DNA from: Streptomyces lasiicapitis
GTDB lineage: Bacteria > Actinomycetota > Actinomycetes > Streptomycetales > Streptomycetaceae
Direction: 5' to 3'
DNA length: 64,000 bases
Assembly (NCBI RefSeq): GCF_014646335.1
Contig: NZ_BMNG01000001.1
Location: 680,219-744,218, forward strand
Positions 60,897 through 64,000 of the stretch are shown one piece after another; the first letter of the stretch is position 1; the number at the start of each line of letters is the position of its first letter. The translations under genes and the position numbers were made by a program. The notes below the pieces were generated by a model. It searched no databases. It saw only the letters and a program-made list of their open reading frames with translations, and was not told where the DNA came from.

Positions 60897-61139
60897 CTAT
60901 GAGGTTCGGCGCAGTGCGCGCACGCCACGGAACCCGATGGTGCCAACCACCGTCCCCAAGACAAAGGAGACAACGGCGAGCGTCAGGTGCACCCAGAAGT
61001 ACCCGGTCGGCTCGTTCGCGTCGTCGAAGGCAAGGCCGCTGCCGTCCTTCCACAGGTTCTTGACGAAAGTGATCCAGATGAACCAGCTCCACACACCGAA
61101 GGCGAGCAGGAACCAGGAGACGGGGCGGCTGAGCTTCAT
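60897..61139 (-). CDS. SCO4848-like small membrane protein
   Basis: An 80-residue protein with two helices (WFLLAFGVWSWFIWITFVKN, LTLAVVSFVLGTVVGTIGFR) joined by a loop with DGSGLAFDDANEPTGYFWVH, typical of the conserved actinobacterial SCO4848 family. Function unknown. Upstream of, and coupled to, the phosphoesterase. Divergent from the carboxypeptidase. Confidence 0.8.
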   Translation of the reverse strand: MKLSRPVSWFLLAFGVWSWFIWITFVKNLWKDGSGLAFDDANEPTGYFWVHLTLAVVSFVLGTVVGTIGFRGVRALRRTS

Positions 61140-61275
61140 GAGCTCAGTATCGCGAGCCGGCCTGACACGCGACCTTCGGGGTGCGGAGAGGGGCGGGGAG
61201 CCGGGGCGCGGCGGCGGGTCGCCGGAGGCGACCTCGGCCGAAAGGCGCCGGGCCCTGCCCCGTACGCTCTCGTCC

Positions 61276-62550
61276 GTGCCTGTCTCGAAAAAGACCGCCG
61301 TGCTGCTCGCCACGGCGACACTGCTCTGCCTGTCGACCGCCGCTCCCGCGCTCGCCGACGACAAACCGGGCGGTGCTTCCAACAACTCCAGCGACAAGGA
61401 CAAGCCGAAGCCGCCCGCGTCCATGTCGACGGTCGGCGGCGCGCGGCTCGGCGAGCCGGGCACGCAGGTGGACCTGAGGGCGGGCGCCCCGGTGCTTCCG
61501 AAGGATCTGTCGGCCCGCTCCTGGATGGTGTCGGACGCCGAGTCGGGCGAGGTGCTCGCCTCGCACAACTCGCACTGGCGGCTCGCCCCGGCCTCCACCC
61601 TGAAGATGCTGTTCGCGGACACGGTCCTGCCGAAGTTCCCCAAGACGGCCAAGCACCGGGTCGAGACGAAGGACATGGAGGGAATCGGCGCGGGCAGCAG
61701 CCTGGTCGGCGTCAAGGAGAACGAGACGTACTCCGTCCACGACCTGTGGCTCGGTGTCTTCCTGCGCTCCGGCAACGACGCCGTGCACGTCCTGTCGTCC
61801 ATGAACGGCGGCGTCGCGCAGACCGTGAAGGACATGCAGGCGCACGCCGAGGAGCTGCAGGCCCTCGACACGCACGTCGTCACGCCCGACGGCTACGACG
61901 AGAAGGGCCAGGTGTCGTCGGCGTACGACCTGACGCTCTTCGCGCGCTCCGGGCTGCAGAAGAAGGACTTCCGCGAGTACTGCTCGACGGCCACCGCGAA
62001 GTTCCCCGGTGAGACGAAGAAGGTCAAGAAGGGCAAGGACAAGGGCAAGACCAAGCGCGGCGAATTCGAGATCCAGAACACCAACCGGCTGCTCACGGGC
62101 GACCTGGGCCTGGACCCGTACAAGGGCATCGCGGGCGTGAAGAACGGCTCGACGACCAACGCGGGCACCACGTTCACGGGTGTCGCCGAGCGCAACGGCA
62201 AGGTGCTGCTCGTCACGGTCATGAACCCGGACTCCGGCGAGAGCCAGGCGGTCTACAAGGAGACGGCCCGCCTGCTCGACTGGGGCTTCGCCGCCAGCGG
62301 CAAGGTGAAGCCGGTCGGCGAGCTGGTCGCCCCGAAGGGCGCGAACACCGGCTCCGGCAAGGGCGCGCCGGGCAAGGGCCAGGCGGGCGGTGCGGAGAGC
62401 GCGGCGAAGGCTACCGACGAGGGCTCCGGCGGCGGCATGGGCGTGGCGCTCGGTGTGACCGGCGGTGTGCTCGCGCTGATCGCGGGCGGCCTGTTCCTGC
62501 TCAACCGCCGCTGGCCGCTGCCCGACCTGGTGCGTCGCCGCCGCCCGTAG
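61276..62550 (+). CDS. D-alanyl-D-alanine carboxypeptidase (peptidase S11)
   Basis: A 424-residue wall enzyme trimming pentapeptide side chains. Signal peptide (TAVLLATATLLCLSTAAPAL-A), penicillin-binding core with STLK (Ser107, Lys110), SGN in LRSGNDA, and the third motif as KNG in GVKNGSTTNAG in place of KTG. A Gly/Lys-rich linker and a C-terminal helix (GVALGVTGGVLALIAGGLFL) anchor it. It starts at a GTG at 61276. The KNG variant may be a subfamily trait. The 3' end overlaps yihY on the other strand. Confidence 0.92.
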   Translation: MPVSKKTAVLLATATLLCLSTAAPALADDKPGGASNNSSDKDKPKPPASMSTVGGARLGEPGTQVDLRAGAPVLPKDLSARSWMVSDAESGEVLASHNSHWRLAPASTLKMLFADTVLPKFPKTAKHRVETKDMEGIGAGSSLVGVKENETYSVHDLWLGVFLRSGNDAVHVLSSMNGGVAQTVKDMQAHAEELQALDTHVVTPDGYDEKGQVSSAYDLTLFARSGLQKKDFREYCSTATAKFPGETKKVKKGKDKGKTKRGEFEIQNTNRLLTGDLGLDPYKGIAGVKNGSTTNAGTTFTGVAERNGKVLLVTVMNPDSGESQAVYKETARLLDWGFAASGKVKPVGELVAPKGANTGSGKGAPGKGQAGGAESAAKATDEGSGGGMGVALGVTGGVLALIAGGLFLLNRRWPLPDLVRRRRP

Positions 62551-63439
62551 CGGCTTCCGCGGGCTCCGCCTCGGCAGGGGCGGGGCCCGCCGACTCCTTC
62601 GCCGTGGCCGTCCACGCCGCGCAGAACAGCAGCAGCTTCGCGGTGAAGTTGATCCAAAGCAGCAGCGCCACGGGCACACCGAAGGCGCCGTACATGCTCT
62701 TCGCGGCGACGCCCTTCATATAGCTGCCGAGCAGCACCTTCAGGAGCTCGAACCCGGCCGCGCCGATCAGCGCGGCGACGACGAGCGGGCGCCGGGGCGG
62801 ATGTACGCCGGGCAGCAGCGTCAGGACGTACAGAAGAAGCAGGAAGTCCGCGAGGACAGCGATGGCGAACGCGGTGATCTGAAGCAGGACGCCGCCCGCG
62901 CCGTCCCGGTCCACGCCGAGCTGGTCGGCGGTCCAGCCGACCGCCGTCGAGGCCACGGCGGAGGCGGCCAGCGAGGCGAGCCCGGCGCCGCCGAGCCCGG
63001 CGAGCACCCCGAGGTCCTTGAGCTTGCGCAGGAACGGGTTCTCCTCGGGGTCCTCCAGCTCCCACACCGCGCGCAGGCACTCCCGCATCGAGCTGACCCA
63101 GCCCACGCCGGTGAAAAGCAGCAGCGCGCCCGCGACAAGGCCGACGGTGCCCGCGTTGGCGATGAGCGCGTCCAGGTCCAACTGGTCGGAGATCCCCGGC
63201 ACCTGCTCGGAGATCTTGTTCTCGATGCGCTTCACCTGGCTGTCGCTGAGCGTGGCGGCGGCGATCGCCGCGGCCACGGTGATCAGCGGGAACAGCGCGA
63301 TGAAGCTGATGAAGGTCATCGCGGCCGCGAGCCTGCTCCAGTGGACGCGGTCGAGCCGCTCGTAGGAGTGCCAGGCGTGCGTACGCGTCAGCCGTTCGAC
63401 GAGCGGCCCGATCCCGGGCAGCTTCTTCAACCAGTCCAT
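62501..63439 (-). CDS. YihY/virulence factor BrkB-family membrane protein
   Basis: A 312-residue protein with six or so helices. The N-terminal region WSRLAAAMTFISFIALFPLI and the C-terminal SMYGAFGVPVALLLWINFTA are the family signature. Function is unsettled (once called RNase BN in error). An Ala/Glu-rich tail overlaps the convergent carboxypeptidase by 50 bases. GtrA lies upstream on the same strand. Confidence 0.9.
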   Translation of the reverse strand: MDWLKKLPGIGPLVERLTRTHAWHSYERLDRVHWSRLAAAMTFISFIALFPLITVAAAIAAATLSDSQVKRIENKISEQVPGISDQLDLDALIANAGTVGLVAGALLLFTGVGWVSSMRECLRAVWELEDPEENPFLRKLKDLGVLAGLGGAGLASLAASAVASTAVGWTADQLGVDRDGAGGVLLQITAFAIAVLADFLLLLYVLTLLPGVHPPRRPLVVAALIGAAGFELLKVLLGSYMKGVAAKSMYGAFGVPVALLLWINFTAKLLLFCAAWTATAKESAGPAPAEAEPAEAATGGGDAPGRAAASGG

Positions 63440-63460
63440 GTCACCGTCACCCCGTCCGTT

Positions 63461-63913
63461 TCACCCCGTCGGCGCCAAGGCACTCCGCGAACGGAATACC
63501 AGGGTCCGGGTACCCCAGAATCGCAGGATCGTGGCAAGCGCCATGCCGATTCCCGCTCCCGAGATCGTGTCGGCGCGCCGCGAGGTCAGCCCGAGTCCGT
63601 AGTGCGAGACCGCCAGGCACAGGAGCTGGACGAGGGCGCCCGCGACGTTGACGGCGAAGAAGATCCCGTACTGCCGCAGCCGCGAGAGGCCGTGCGGCGC
63701 GCGCCGGTAGGTGCCGAGGGCGTTTCCGGTGTACGCCACCGTGCATCCGGCCACGAAGGAGAGGGCCTTGGCCGTCAGCGGGTCCAGGCCGACGGGCCCG
63801 CGCAGCCAGACGAAGAGCCCGAGGTCGGCGGCGTACGCGCAGAGCCCGACGACGGCGAAGCCGGTGAGCTCGGGCCCGGCGGCCCGCAGCCACCGGACTG
63901 CGGAACCCCTCAC
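63461..63913 (-). CDS. GtrA-family membrane protein
   Basis: A 150-residue, four-helix protein (FAVVGLCAYAADLGLFVWL ... YGIFFAVNVAGALVQLLCLA ... GIGMALATILRFWGTRTLVF). GtrA proteins help move polyprenyl-linked sugars across the membrane. The GTG at 63913 overlaps the upstream stop (GTGA), linking it with a membrane protein that is probably the matching glycosyltransferase. Confidence 0.85.
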   Translation of the reverse strand: MRGSAVRWLRAAGPELTGFAVVGLCAYAADLGLFVWLRGPVGLDPLTAKALSFVAGCTVAYTGNALGTYRRAPHGLSRLRQYGIFFAVNVAGALVQLLCLAVSHYGLGLTSRRADTISGAGIGMALATILRFWGTRTLVFRSRSALAPTG

Positions 63914-64000
63914 CAGTCCGCGACCGCGAGCCCGTACATGGCCAGCCACACCACGCCGATCAGCGCGAGCGCCCGGTCCCGCAGGACGACGTCCTCCGGC
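63910..64000 (-). CDS. 3' end of a membrane protein gene (partial)
   Basis: Only the last 29 codons are inside the window: DRALALIGVVWLAMYGLAVADW and a stop at 63910. The hydrophobic end and coupling to GtrA suggest a membrane glycosyltransferase, but this cannot be verified here. Confidence 0.6.
   Translation of the reverse strand, partial: PEDVVLRDRALALIGVVWLAMYGLAVADW

Noticed and set aside
17761..63475. tRNA genes
   Set aside because: No cloverleaf with a GGTTCGA-type T-loop and acceptor stem could be found in the intergenic spaces.

Overview
The window is high-GC actinobacterial DNA and almost certainly Streptomyces. The evidence is strong GC bias at third codon positions, GTG/TTG/CTG starts, TTA codons confined to acquired genes, DUF397/XRE pairs, SCO4848-like and DUF4328 proteins, a narGHJI operon in an aerobe, and an sdhCDAB operon flanked by a GH20 hexosaminidase. 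No rRNA, tRNA or CRISPR array was recognised.

Region 1 (1-16.5 kb) looks accessory. It carries a calmodulin-like EF-hand protein, a membrane protein built like a pentameric ligand-gated ion channel, a glutaminase with an N-terminal EF-hand and C-terminal ankyrin repeats, a decayed glutamyl-tRNA synthetase paralogue, a bestrophin-like (DUF4239) protein, a secreted DUF11-like protein, a LuxR regulator and glutamate decarboxylase. Glutaminase plus glutamate decarboxylase would convert glutamine to glutamate to GABA, consuming protons, beside a channel-like receptor. Next come a class II aldolase/DapA-like pair, a P450 with an altered I-helix and a lipoprotein L,D-transpeptidase. The region ends in a graveyard (14.9-16.4 kb): a transposase-like remnant, an EF-hand fragment and a frameshifted DUF5655 gene.

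Region 2 (16.6-47.2 kb) looks like core chromosome: a lipoprotein, an FG-GAP secreted protein, conserved hypotheticals, GH20 hexosaminidase, OHCU decarboxylase (apparent CTG start), sdhCDAB, Uma2, narGHJI, a TDT-family transporter, cupin, VOC, a divergent MarR/MFS pair with a nested palindromic operator and leaderless promoters, an MmpS-like protein, an ECF sigma factor, an MMPL transporter with an extra C-terminal domain, and a two-component system.

Region 3 (47,253-60,099) is an integrative and conjugative element of the AICE type, about 12.85 kb, inserted in a metallophosphoesterase gene exactly in its GNHE metal-binding motif. It has a serine integrase, a putative phiC31 gp3-like directionality factor, a RepSA-like rolling-circle initiator, a TraB/FtsK translocase, a KorSA-like GntR regulator with repeated TTATCCGGATAA operators, a degenerate NUDIX (Pif-like) protein, an XRE-DUF397 pair, secreted SH3-like proteins, small zinc-ribbon proteins and a highly structured non-coding stretch. 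Both attachment sites can be read, and joining them restores the host gene in frame.

Region 4 (60.1-64 kb) returns to the chromosome: the 5' part of the split metallophosphoesterase, a SCO4848-like protein, a D-alanyl-D-alanine carboxypeptidase, YihY, GtrA and the 3' end of one more membrane protein.
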